Shown here one piece after another: positions 25,839 to 37,500 of a DNA stretch of 64,000 nucleotides. Position 1 is the first letter of the stretch, and each line of letters begins with the position of its first letter. This DNA is from an uncultured Planctomycetaceae bacterium. Lineage in GTDB: Bacteria; Planctomycetota; Planctomycetia; Pirellulales; UBA1268. The notes beneath the pieces were generated by a model. The model was given only the letters and a program-made list of their open reading frames with translations, was not told the origin of the DNA and made no database searches. Location of the stretch: NCBI GenBank assembly GCA_903885565.1, contig CAISJI010000232.1, forward strand, positions 1-64,000, given 5' to 3'. A program made the translations under genes and the position numbers.

Positions 25839-26066
25839 CTACAGGCCTTCCGCCCGCAGTTTGCTCTCCACCACGTCGGCCATCTCCTGCGCCTGATCCT
25901 CCAGTTCCTGGAGGAGTTCGTCGTCGTCATCGTCACTCGCTCGCCGCGCGAGATAGAGCAGGTATTGGGCTTCGTTCCGCCAGGCCTTCAGCCAATCGGG
26001 CCGCGAAGCAACGGGCTGATAGATGAGCCCCTCCAACCTCGTGAATGGGTCTCCCGACAAAGCCAT
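25839..26066 (-). CDS. Small acidic protein of unknown function
   Basis: 75 residues with a good SD (GAGGTG about 5 bases before the ATG). A central run of aspartates (ASDDDDDELLQELEDQ) is followed by a predicted helix; the first half (FTRLEGLIYQPVASRPDWLK) is amphipathic. No known domain. It lies between the sugar dehydrogenase and alcohol dehydrogenase genes on the same strand. The normal GC-rich codon use and the SD support it being real. Confidence 0.6.
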   Translation of the reverse strand: MALSGDPFTRLEGLIYQPVASRPDWLKAWRNEAQYLLYLARRASDDDDDELLQELEDQAQEMADVVESKLRAEGL

Positions 26067-26219
26067 CTGCCACCTCTGCTATCCAAGATTTCATTGACTG
26101 CTGACGGGTCGCGGCACGCGTCATTTCCTCACCCACCTCCACGGTGCACGGGAGGCCTGGTCGGGAACCGGCCACAGCATCCAACCCCACCGGCACGCGA
26201 ACCAGAATGGCGTCCTCGC

Positions 26220-27263
26220 TCAGTAGGTCTTTGCATCGATCACAAACCTGTATTTCACATCCCCCTTGATCGTGCGCTCGTAGGCCTCGTTGATCTTGGC
26301 TGCCGGGATCAGTTCGATGTCGCAATAAATCTTCTTGCGAAAACAGAAGTCGAGCATCTCCTGCGTTTCCTTCGTTCCGCCGATCAAACTTCCCGTAAGC
26401 CGTTTGCGGCCCATGATGAGCGAGGAGGCGAGCACTTCGCTCGGATCGGGAGAGGCCCCCACGAGGACCATCGTGGCGTCGTTTTTCAAGCAATTGAGAT
26501 AGGGACTGAAATCATGCCTGGCCGATACGGTGTCGATCAGAAAATCAAGCGTCCCCACGAGCGGCTCAAAATGCTCAGGATGCGTGCTGAGCACGAAGGC
26601 GTTGGCGCCGAGCTTTCGAGCATCGCTTTCTTTTCCCGGCGAGGTGCTGAAGACTGTCACGCGGGCCCCAAAAGCCCGGGCCAGCTTCACCGCCATGTGG
26701 CCCAAGCCTCCCAGCCCCACCACGCCGACGGAATGTCCCTTGCCGATCTTGTAACGCTTCAGCGGCGAATAGGTGGTGATCCCGGCGCACAAGAGTGGCG
26801 CCACGCGGGCCAGCGGCACCCCCTTCTTGATCCGAAAGGCAACCTTTTCCTTGACGACGATATGAGTGGAGTAGCCACCCTGCGTGGGCGTCGTGCCGTC
26901 GAGTTCGGTGCTGTTGTAGGTGTACGAGACGTGCTTCTGACAGAACTGCTCCTCGCTCGCCTTGCAAGGCTGGCACTTTCCGCAGGAGTCGACGAAGCAG
27001 CCGACGCCGGCGAGGTCACCCGGCTTGAACCGGCGGACCTTTTTTCCGGTGGCGACAACCGTGCCGACGATCTCATGGCCGGGCACACAAGGGTAGGCAG
27101 TGGGTCCCCATTCGCCCCGCGCTGTGTGGATATCGGAATGGCAGATGCCGCAGTAGGCAATCTCGATGACGATGTCATCCGGCCGGGGATCGCGGCGCTG
27201 GAGCTGAAATGGCTGCAACGGTTTTTTGGCAGACACGGCAGCGTAGGCCTTTGCAGAAATCAT
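26220..27263 (-). CDS. Zinc-dependent alcohol dehydrogenase, NADP(H)-type (cinnamyl alcohol dehydrogenase/YahK-like)
   Basis: 347 residues, the normal length for the family. Catalytic zinc: Cys41 in YCGICHSDIH, His63-Glu64 in CVPGHEIVG, and a Cys in LLCAGITTYSPLK. Structural zinc: four cysteines in SCGKCQPCKASEEQFC. Nucleotide-binding GVVGLGGLGHMAVKLARAFG is followed by VFSTSPGKESDA, where Ser-Thr-Ser and Lys at the end of the second strand favour NADPH. It reduces aldehydes to alcohols in the cytoplasm, with broad specificity in relatives. There is no obvious pathway partner nearby. It is divergent from the DUF1080 gene. Confidence 0.93.
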   Translation of the reverse strand: MISAKAYAAVSAKKPLQPFQLQRRDPRPDDIVIEIAYCGICHSDIHTARGEWGPTAYPCVPGHEIVGTVVATGKKVRRFKPGDLAGVGCFVDSCGKCQPCKASEEQFCQKHVSYTYNSTELDGTTPTQGGYSTHIVVKEKVAFRIKKGVPLARVAPLLCAGITTYSPLKRYKIGKGHSVGVVGLGGLGHMAVKLARAFGARVTVFSTSPGKESDARKLGANAFVLSTHPEHFEPLVGTLDFLIDTVSARHDFSPYLNCLKNDATMVLVGASPDPSEVLASSLIMGRKRLTGSLIGGTKETQEMLDFCFRKKIYCDIELIPAAKINEAYERTIKGDVKYRFVIDAKTY

Positions 27264-27428
27264 GGGGCAACACCTCTGAAGCGTGTGGGGAACAGGACCA
27301 CTCCCAGCATAGCCTCTGCCGCCTCATCCTGACCGGCCTCTTCGGCCGGCCTGTTGCCGGAGGGCTTGCCGGCGGGCTATCCTCTCCCGGCTGGCGTTTG
27401 GGCACACCAATCGAGTTGTGGGGGCATT

Positions 27429-28538
27429 ATGAAGTCGATCGCCGTCTGCTCAATTCTTGTCATGGGAACGATCCTGGGCCCGGCGCTGCAGCCCGGCATG
27501 TCGTATGCCGACGAGCCGGCCACGGCTCCTGCCCGGCGCTGGAAGCAGCACTCCATGACGCAGCCCAAGCCGCCGATCGTGGCGGGGCAGCCGAGCACCG
27601 CCCCCAGCCCGGTGCCGGCCGATGCCGTCGTGCTCTTCGGCGGTGACTCGCTCAAGGCATGGGTTGCCGATGGCGACGCGCTGGCGGCGTGGACCGTGAA
27701 AGATGGATACTTCGAGGTCAAACCGGAGGCGGGATGGATCGAGACCCGCGAGTCGTTTGGCGATATGCAGCTGCATCTGGAGTGGGCCAGCCCATCCCCT
27801 CCCGCCGGCACCGGGCAGAACCGGGGCAACAGCGGTATTTTCGTGATGGGCCGCTACGAGATCCAAATCCTCGACAACTTCGGGGCCGACACCTATGCCG
27901 ACGGCCAGGCCGGGGCGGTGTACGGCGAGGCGCCTCCCCTGCTCAACGCGTCGCTCGCTCCCGGTGCCTGGCAGACGTTCGACATCATCTTCCGCGGCCC
28001 CCGGTTCTCGGCTGACGGCCAACTGCTCGATGCCGCCCATGTCACGGTTCTGCACAACGGTGTTGCGGTGCAGAACAACGAGCGGATTCTGGGGCCGACC
28101 AGCTGGCTCAATTTCCTCGCCTACCAGGCCCATCCACAGGAGGCACCGATCAGATTGCAGGACCATGGCCAGCCGGTGCGCTTCCGCAATATCTGGGTGC
28201 GGCGGTTGCCCACACGCATTCTCCCCACGGCGGAGCAGGCCCAGCCGCCCCGTGCTCTGCCCATCACACCTGAGAAACTGGCCGCCTTTGCCGGTTCATT
28301 CCAACTCGGCGACGGCGTGGGGAAGCCGCCGGTGACGATGACGCCCAACGGGGGAGGACTGATCGTGCGGTTTCCCGATCGCCCCGTCGACATGCCGATC
28401 CTGCCGGTGTCAGAGCGGGCGTTTGAATTCGTCAACACCGATGCCAGGATCGAGTTTGAGCTCGACTCCTCCGGTAGGCCGGGAGACGCGACGATGCACA
28501 TCGGCGGCAGCACGCGGTCGCTCAAGCGTTTGAAGTGA
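27429..28538 (+). CDS. Secreted DUF1080 (3-keto-disaccharide hydrolase family) protein
   Basis: 369 residues. Signal peptide 1-27 (MKSIAVCSILVMGTILGPAL, ending SYADE). The DUF1080 domain (concanavalin-like sandwich) covers about 65-260: VVLFGGDSLKAWV, WTVKDGYFEVKP, then NRGNSGIFVMGRYEIQILDN and YGEAPPLLNASLAPGAWQTF, followed by VTVLHNGVAVQNN. The C-terminal 100 residues form a separate small beta domain. DUF1080 proteins are very abundant in planctomycetes; some cleave 3-keto-glycosides, others have no proven activity. GTGGGGG before the ATG acts as SD. It converges with the giant gene, 59 bases between stops. Confidence 0.9.
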   Translation: MKSIAVCSILVMGTILGPALQPGMSYADEPATAPARRWKQHSMTQPKPPIVAGQPSTAPSPVPADAVVLFGGDSLKAWVADGDALAAWTVKDGYFEVKPEAGWIETRESFGDMQLHLEWASPSPPAGTGQNRGNSGIFVMGRYEIQILDNFGADTYADGQAGAVYGEAPPLLNASLAPGAWQTFDIIFRGPRFSADGQLLDAAHVTVLHNGVAVQNNERILGPTSWLNFLAYQAHPQEAPIRLQDHGQPVRFRNIWVRRLPTRILPTAEQAQPPRALPITPEKLAAFAGSFQLGDGVGKPPVTMTPNGGGLIVRFPDRPVDMPILPVSERAFEFVNTDARIEFELDSSGRPGDATMHIGGSTRSLKRLK

Positions 28539-28597
28539 GCAGAGAGCGAATGTCTGCGTCCTCGCCAGCCCCCCCCCAGAACATTCCTACTGTGGGA

Positions 28598-31500
28598 TTA
28601 CTCCGCGTCAAACGCGAGGCGACTCGTCGCGGTGGACACAAGCTTGCCATCCCAAGCGCGGAGCAGGATCGACGCGGATGCGTTGCTCATGGAATCCGGC
28701 TGCCACCGCAGCCGCGTATCGGCGCCGATGATCGTCGCTCTGGAGAGTCGATGGAACGCCCAGACGTTCGGCTGCGAGGTGACTACCTGAGTCCATCTCT
28801 GTCCGGACCAGACCTCAAGCGTGCCACCGGCAACCCGATCGACAACGAAACGGATCGGATCACCATCGACGTCGCGGGCGCCCGCCGCGGCGAGCAATTC
28901 GGCGTGAGCGATCTCCCGACCGGCCGACGGCGACGCCGCCAGCACTCCAGACGCGGCGACAACCGGACGATCCTCCACTGGCCGCACGTCGATGCGCACG
29001 TCGCCGTGAAGCGTGGTTGTTCCGTCCGACAGCGTCACTGAAAGGATGCGGGGAGTCGTCCCATCAGCCTCCGTCGTGTAAGCGACCCGCCCAAACTCCG
29101 CAAAGCAGGTCGCCAGCGCCGCCGGACTGCCCGTCAACGTTCGCCGCGTGTTATTTCCGCCGACGGAAACACCCCTGCCCCCGACCACGTCGATGCTCCC
29201 CCGGTCCACCTCCAGCGCGACGGTGAGGCTGGGCGAGTCGACATCCCGGACGGAAAACATTCGCCAGACCAGCGGAGTGCGCACATCCTCCACCACCTGA
29301 AAACGATCGGGCAGCCGCAGTTGCGGAGCATCGTCGACCGCCGCGATCACGATGGTCGAGCGGGCCGTGGAGGCAAGCGATCCGCCCCGGAACCATTCCC
29401 TGATCGTTACCGAAAGGACTCTCGATCCACAATCATCCTTCGCAGGGGCAAAGGTGATCCGTCCGCTGACGTCAGTAAAAAAGGTATTGAGTGCGGCCAG
29501 ACTGCCAGTGAACGTGCGGCTCGTCGCATTGCCGGCGACCGTCACTCCATTTCCGCTGGCGGCCTGGATGGAGCCCTTCTCCACGCCCAGAGTCACTGTG
29601 ATGCGCAGCGATGGAACTGCGGCATCGACGGTGAAGGGTGTCCCGCTGAACACGAGCTTGGCGGCAGTATCCTCCACCGCCGCGAACGACGCCGGCACAG
29701 CCGCCGTCGGCGCCTCCTTCGCGTTGCGAACCGTGATCGTGAAGACCCGCTCCGAGAAGACACCGGTTCTATCCGTCGCCCGCACGCGCACCGAAAACGA
29801 CGGCGTGCGTTCGAAGTCGATCACCGCTGCCGTGACGAGCTGGTTGCCCCTGACGACGAATGCCTCGTTGCCAGCCGCCCCCTCTCCCGCGACGAGTGCA
29901 TAGGCCACCCCTTTCCCCGCTCCAGGCGCCGAAAGCAGACCGACACGAGTGCCGGCCGGTCGATTCTCTGCGACCGACGTCCCTGAGAGCAGCACAGGAA
30001 TCGATGTATCGGCTGCGTCGAGCACGCGGATCGCAAACACCCGCTCCACCGACAGGCCCTGGGAGTCGGTCGCCCGGATCCGCACCGACCGCGTGGCAAG
30101 CCACTCCCGATCAAGCACCGCAGCCGTCACAAGCCGGTCGCCACTGATTCCAAACGAGAGGTTGTCGGCGCCACCCTCGCCGCCGATGAGCGTGTAGGTA
30201 ATGCTGTCGCCGAGATCTGCGTCGGTAATTGCAAGTGAACCCACGACGGTGCCTGCGGGGCGATTCTCCGCCACAGAGTCGCCCGTGAGATGAAGGTCGC
30301 GCGGAGCATCACCGAGATCGGCAATGACGATCAGAAATGAGCCGTCGAAGAAGATTCCGTCGGCCCCGAGCGAACGAACCCGCACCTGATACGAGGCCTG
30401 CAAGGCGTAATCGAGTGGCTGAACGGTCACCAGCCGGTCGCCGACGATGGCGAAGGGGGAGTTGTCCACGACCTCAGGCACAAGCGTGTAGGCGTATGGC
30501 CCGGTTCCGCGTCCACCAAGCGTGGTGAGCGTGCCGACAACCGTTCCCGCTGGCGACCTCTCTACAACGGTCGTGCCCGAAAGCCGGACCTCTGTGGCGA
30601 TCGCGGTGCCGCCAGCCGGATTCATGCTCAGCGATGACCAGGCCGAGTCGCCCGTGGCCGCCGAGTAATCACTCACCATCGCCACGGCCTGCCGACCACT
30701 CACATCAAAAATGAACCCGCCGTAGGTGTTGAGCTGGGTGATCTCAAAGGGCGCCAGTGGCGACGCGGCCGAGATCCGCGCTGCGATCAAGGCATCGAGA
30801 ACATCTGCCGACAGCCGTTGGATCGTCTCCACGCCATACTCGGTGCGGAGCGATTCCAGCGCCGCAGCCCGGCTGGCAGCCGCGGAAAGCTGGTTGTCAC
30901 GCCGATGCGTGATGAGATCGCCTGCGGCGATCCAGATCTGGTCGCCGTCGGCGGCGTGGAAGTTTTCGATGAAGGGCATCCCCGCCGACTGAGTGTCGCC
31001 GACGACAAACAGATCAGCCCGGCCATTCACTCCGCGAAGGACGACGTTGCTGCCACCGGCTGGTGCCCGCAGCACGGCCGGATCAACACCGCCAGAGGTC
31101 ACGAGCTCATGGGGAACAAACGTTGCCCGGAGCCCCGTTGGGGCCGTGCCTGGCAGCCCGCTGGCGCCGAGGGCGATCGTCACCACCGCCCGCGTGCCGT
31201 CGACTCGCACGCCGGAATCGGCACTCAACAGCTCGATCTGAATGAAGCGGTCGCCGGACGCGAGTGCTTCGGGAGCCACCCGCACAAAAAGAACGCCGAT
31301 CGATTCGCCCGGATAGATCGTGGCAATCGGAATGCCGCCATCACCCACGATGGTGTAGTCGATCCCTTCCCGCGCCGTGCCGCCGAGCCGATACCGGACT
31401 GCGAGGCCGTAATCAGGCGCGGCCAGCGGGCCCCGCTCATCCGCAAAGTCGAGCGTGATCTTGATGAGGCCATCGCTGTCAGGCGTGAGCGTCACCTCGC

Positions 31501-34500
31501 TCCCGCCACCACCGGGAGCCGTGAGGCCAATGAGGCCGGTTGCTGCGACGGCAGCGTTATCCACAGGCTTGGGTTGATAGAAGACCGGATAAAAGGCGGC
31601 ACGATACTCCGCCGGCGACTTGGCTGCCTGCTCGATCAGGTCACTCGCCAGCGTGTCGATAAAGAGCCGCTTCAGACCGGCCACCGAGGGTACGAGCAGT
31701 TGCGTGCCCACCGCCGGCACAAGCGCACTGAGCTCGGCTGAATCGACGACGCGCCGGATCAGCGCCTTCTGGGCCAGCACAAGCCCGTCGGCAACGTTGT
31801 CGAGAAAGGTGGCGAAGTGCTTCTCAATGGCCGCATCGACCCGGGATTGCTGCTCGGCAGTCGGCTTGGCCACGAAGTCCGCCACGATCGCCGGCTCAAG
31901 GTCAAACAGGCGCTGCGTGGGGTAGGCGCACAGGATCTCCTTAAGCATCGCCCGCACGTGGATCGGGTTCGTGGCGTCGTATTGTGCTGCCACGGCCGGC
32001 CGGCCGAGCGAGTCGAGAGGATGCTCGCCAAACCGCGTGGCGACTGCGTAGGAATAGGCGCTGAACGCCACGATTTCCGGCTGGTCCGCCCGAGTGGGAT
32101 CGGGCACGTAGCCCCACGCTGCCTCGGCGGTGAAATCGAGCCCGAACTGCCTGAAGAGTTCAATGACGGTCAGCACATCGGCCAGACGGGAGTAGCTGAA
32201 GCGGATGTTATCGACGCCGCGAGCCACCTCAGCCGGATCGGAGGATGCCAGAGCGACGTAGGGATCAAAGTCGTCGTTGGCGAACGTGGAGGGGGTATTG
32301 GCGAAGATCAGGGGCATCACCAAATTGATGAGTTCCGGCGTCACCGGCAGCCCGGCGATCGTCTGGTCGGGCCGCCAGCGGAGGAGCGTGGCATATTTCA
32401 GCGTGGTCAGGAGGCTGACGTCGTGGCCCGGGAGCCCGACGAGCGGAAAGCCAAGATCTGATCCGGTGATCGAGTCGATGACGCTCGTCGTCGTGCCGAT
32501 GCCGTTGTCGGAAGAGGTACCCACCACCACGAGCCCGTCACGAAAATCGACGATGCCGTTCCCATCGCGGTCGGCCGTCGCCAGAAGTGCGTCAGGAAAT
32601 TCAAAATTGCCGCGTGACCCGGTACCGGTATTCGGCTCGCTGTTATCCGGCCGCAGATCGCAGTTGGCAACGAGCTGGCCGTCCACGTATGTCCGCAGAT
32701 CGAGATGCACATCCCCGTTGACGATCGGCCCGGCAAGCGCCCGGGTGTCAATCGGAGCGGAGGTGCTGGAGATCGTGCGGTCATCGAAATTCAGCGTCTC
32801 GATGCCGGCGAAGGTCGATCGGGAGGCGGCATTCGCCACCGGGGCTATCGAACCGCCCTGACCGTCATTGATGAGCGTGAATTGGGCGTATGGTCCGGCA
32901 ACTTTCATGGAGTCAAACCCGATTCCCCCACCACCATCGAACATGCTTCCGGCGACGGAATCGCCCACGAGGAACGTGTCGCTGCCCGGGCCGCCCCGGA
33001 GTTGCAGGACAGCATCGACGCCGGTGCCGATCCCAAGAAAGTCGTTGCCCTCACCGCCGTCAGCCACGATGGTGGTCACGCCGGTGAATGTCTGCTCGAT
33101 CCCAAGCGACCGCACCACAACGCTGCCGGGGACCAGCCTGCCGTCCTTGTCCCGGGCCGCATCGATCTGGAACGATTCGTTGAGAATGCTGCCGTACCAG
33201 GCACCACCGGCATCGCCATACCGCTCGGGTGCGTCGCCGGCCGAAAGCACGAGCACGCCCCCCCCCTTGAGTCGCGCCAGCACCGGATCGGGTCGCTCGG
33301 CTCCGGCATTCCCTTTGCTCTTCCAGGTATGTTCGATCGGGATCACGATGCCAAGGATCGAAACGCGGATGGCGAACGACACAGTCGTCGGACCGAAGGC
33401 TGCGTAGGCCCGGAAGCTCGGTCCATCTCCCTTTCCGAGCCAGCCCCAGTCGTAGGCCGTCGTGCCCAGCACTTCTCCCTTGAAGGTGTTCGTTCCCGCA
33501 GCATCACGACCGAGCGAAATCGCTAGATGCGTGGTGACGGTGACATCGAGCAGCGTGAATGCCGTACTCCCGGCGGCGGTAAACAGATAGGCACCGTTGG
33601 AACGATAGAAACCGCTGACATCGAGCGTGGCGACACCGAAAAAATTGGCCGTGCCCCGGTCGACCCGAAACTCAAAGAGATCCCCCTGCTTGAACATCCG
33701 TCCCGCCACGGCCAGATTGAACAGGCCGACATCGAGCGCGGAAGAGAATCGGGCGTCAAAGGCCGTCTTCGCTTTCACCGTGGTGGCCGACGAAGTGACG
33801 AAGTCGACAGAGCCGGTGTTGATTGTCACGGAGCCATCGATGGCCGCCATTCGACCGGCCTGCCCCGAAATCCGGGCATCGAGCACCAAGGCTGTGTCGC
33901 GGCCATTGCCGTAGAGCACCCAAGCCTCTCCGGTAACGATCACGGAGCCGAAGCCGACATCCGCCTCCGTCGCAACCCAGAGCCGAAACCGCCCCGCATC
34001 GGCGACCATCTCGACCACCCCGTTGAGCACGACACCACCGGCAGCGATCTGCCCGTTGCCGGAAAGCCGCGCCGTTCTGGCGGGCACGGACCGGAGCACA
34101 TACCCGTCGCCATCGGGATCTGATTCGCCACGGCGTTGCATGGACCGCACCGGGCGCTCGATCGGGCTGGTGTTCACCTCAAGCAGCATCGACGCGTTGA
34201 GCGAGAAGCCCGCCACATTGATGATGCTGGCCCCGTAGGCTCCTCCCACCCCGAGGCTGCCGAACAAGCCACCGCTGGTGCCCGAGACATACTCAAGCGC
34301 ACCGGCCACGCGTACCGGATTCAGGACCGGCATGTCGACAGTCATATCGAACAAGAGCGTCGACACATCAGCTTTGAGCAGGATCTGAAAACTGCCGACA
34401 AGCGAAACGGCGTCGAGCAGTTTCAGTTGCCCACCGCCGGAGGCAGCCACGTAGCCCGCGGCCGTCGTTCCCCCCGGCGGAATCGCTGAAACACTGATCG

Positions 34501-37500
34501 AATCAGGCTGCCCGGCCCGCCGGATCGCCTCGGGGATCGTATAGCGAACGTCCTTGCCGGTTGTATTGATCGCCAGATCGAGCGTGTCGGTCGTGAGCGA
34601 GAATGCCGTTCCGAGCACAATCGGATCAACTTCCAGCGTGGCCTTGGCTGCCACACCACGAGCATTGACGAACAGAAAAGCCTGAAACTGGCCGACCTCG
34701 ATGCGGAAGCCGTCCGGGGAGCCAAGTCGGCCGGTGCCGTCAACGTAGACCAACACACCAGCGGAGTCCGCCCTGAGATCAAATCTGCCCTCCATGACGG
34801 CCACATTGAGGAGGTTGAAATCAGCCAGTCCCTGCGTCTGCAACAGCGCCCTGTCGAAGGAGAGAACGACAGGCATCGCCTGCTGTGGCCCGGCGATTGC
34901 GTAGCCTGGCTGCAGGATGATGGCGCCCGACTCACTACGCACCGCGTGCGTCGAGCGGCTGAAGTCAACCGCCCTCAGATCGAGGCTGGCGGCTGTATTG
35001 AGATCGAGCGACAACGCCCGCACCTCGGCGGTAAAGCCCGTGACGCCAGTCATACGAACGCTCTGCATGCCGACATGGGCCGCCGCATAAACCCCCGGCT
35101 CAAGAGGCGAAGTGTTCAGCATGAACACGCCGCCGAGATCAAGGGTATCGACAACAAAGCCGGCGGCGGTGGGGTCGGTCACGCTGCCATCGATTCGACC
35201 TGTGGTGGGATTGCGGCCCCAATACCTTCCCGTTCCGATGAAGGCCCGCACGTCAGACATTGAGATGCCCAGCGACGTAACACTGATCTCTCGACCGCCG
35301 GTAAGCGTTACCTTCTCGCCGCCACGTTTGGCGAAGGCCATTGCCCCCGCCACCTGCACGAAACCCGCCAGGTCTCCCTCAAAATAGCCCACCTCTGCTG
35401 CGATCACCTCCTGGCGGAAATCGAGGAGGATCGGATGCGCCCGATCGCCGGTCGCAATGGCAAGCCCGGTGCCGCCGAAAGCTGTGCCCTGCAGATCGAG
35501 CGACGGCATCGGCAGCACTGCCATCGAGGCCTCATAGAGCCCGGGAAGGCCCACGGAGGCGAATGCGGCGCCGATTGCCGTCGAGTAGCTCGTGTTGATC
35601 TCGATCATCACGTCGGCCGCGGTGGCGGTGATGATGTCGTCTGCTCCGACGATCGAGGCCCTGCCCACGGCGGCCTTCGCCGCGATATAGACCGGCAGAA
35701 TCCCCGCCACGCCAGGAATCGTGATGCCGCTGATGCTGGTCGCAGCCATGATGGCCAGACCGAAGCTGACATCCTCGATCGCCACCCCGATTCTTCCGGG
35801 CGCAGCCTCCTCAGGACCGGCGACCGTCACTCCGGCGAAGCCCCGCAGGCCGGTGCCGCCGACTTGAATCGTAAACAGATCGTGAGTCAGACCCGTCACC
35901 GAAACGCCCGGGATGGCCTTGAGAAGACCGGCGTCCGCTCGGGCGCCGAATGTCTGCCCCCCCGCGCTGAAGGCGAGTGAACCCTCCAGCGAGAGAAAAC
36001 CGTCCACCACGAGCCGAGCATCGGCCACCGCGGCCGCAATCTGGGCGGCCTCGCTCAAGTCGAGGGTCACCGTGCCGCCCGACGTGGCCAGCGTATACCC
36101 TGCAGGCCCAAACGTCCCCGGAAAGTCGACCGCAGCCGGCCGCAGGTCGAGAAGCCGCAGGCCGGAGTTCCGGCGTACCTCGACATCGCGGAGCGTGGCT
36201 GTGACCTTCTCCCCCAGGCCCACAAGCGACGCCTCGGGCAGATCGAGCCTGAGAGCATCGAATAGATACAACCCGTCGGTGAATACGGCATAGCCGAAAT
36301 CGATGTCGCGGGCGAAGAGGCCGACGGCATCGGCGGCAACCCCGTCTCCAGCGAAGGGAGTCGGACCGGCGCCTGCGTAGCCGACAAAGACGTCGACGTT
36401 GGTAGCCGCCAGCGACAGGACGGCAAACCGGTCGTCGAGCCTCGTTGCCCCGCCACCGCTCTCCAGCCCCCTGACAAGCAGTCCTTCGCTGTGGGCGCCA
36501 ATCCGGAATGAGAAGTCACCACGGACATGGAGGAAGGAGGCGACGCTGATCAGGCTCTCGGAGACGTCGAGCACGGCCTCCGCACCGACACTACCGTCGA
36601 GGGCGATCGTGGCACTCTGGCCGTCGCCCCAGACCGAGCCCCCCACGCCTCCCACCCCGATCGCCAAGCCTGTCGGCACTTCGAGCGGCTGGGCCCTGAA
36701 GTCGATCACATTTCCGCGGTGATCGGGCAGATTGATCCGCAGGTCGACCGATTGGGTTGACAGTGCAACGCCGTCAAGGCCGACGAATCTGGCAGAGGTC
36801 GCCGAGGCTTCGACCGCCACCCATACCGAGCCGGTCTGCGGACCGAAGGCGATGACGGCTGCAATATCCACACCCGTCAGTTGCAATCCAGCCCGCTCAC
36901 CACGCGAAACGTCGCCCGCGAAGAGATCCTGATTGAGCGCCGCGAACGAGATCGTGGCGACCTCCTCGTCGGTGCGCTGCTTGGTGACCGGATCGAACAC
37001 CTTCAGCGTGTCGAGTTCCACATCGACCTGAAGATTCTGATGAAACTGCACGAGCCCCCTGACGTTCACGTCGAAGTCACCGCCGAACGTGAACAGACTG
37101 GTGCTCCCCGGACGCAACCGCTCGGCCCCCAGCGAGAACTCCAGACTGCTGTCGTAGGCGATGGGCGTCGCCATGTCGATCGCCGTCCCAGGCGTGGCAT
37201 CAGGCAGATGGATGTAGCCCATGGCGACGTTCACTGCCGAGAGCGAGACCCCTTCGATTCCTGTCAGTTCGAACCGGCCGACGGAGGCATCAAGCAACGA
37301 CCACTGACGATGGGGCGCCCCGGCAGCTGGCGAACGCTCGGTGAACACTCCAAAGGCCAGATTGACGTCGGTGGCGCTGAGTCCCTCGCGACCGCCCGTG
37401 TCGCTTGTGGTGCCAATGAACGCATGGGCGTGCTGGATACCGATCGTGAGGGCATCGACGTCGACTTTCGCTCCACTGATAAGCGTGATATCGCGACGGG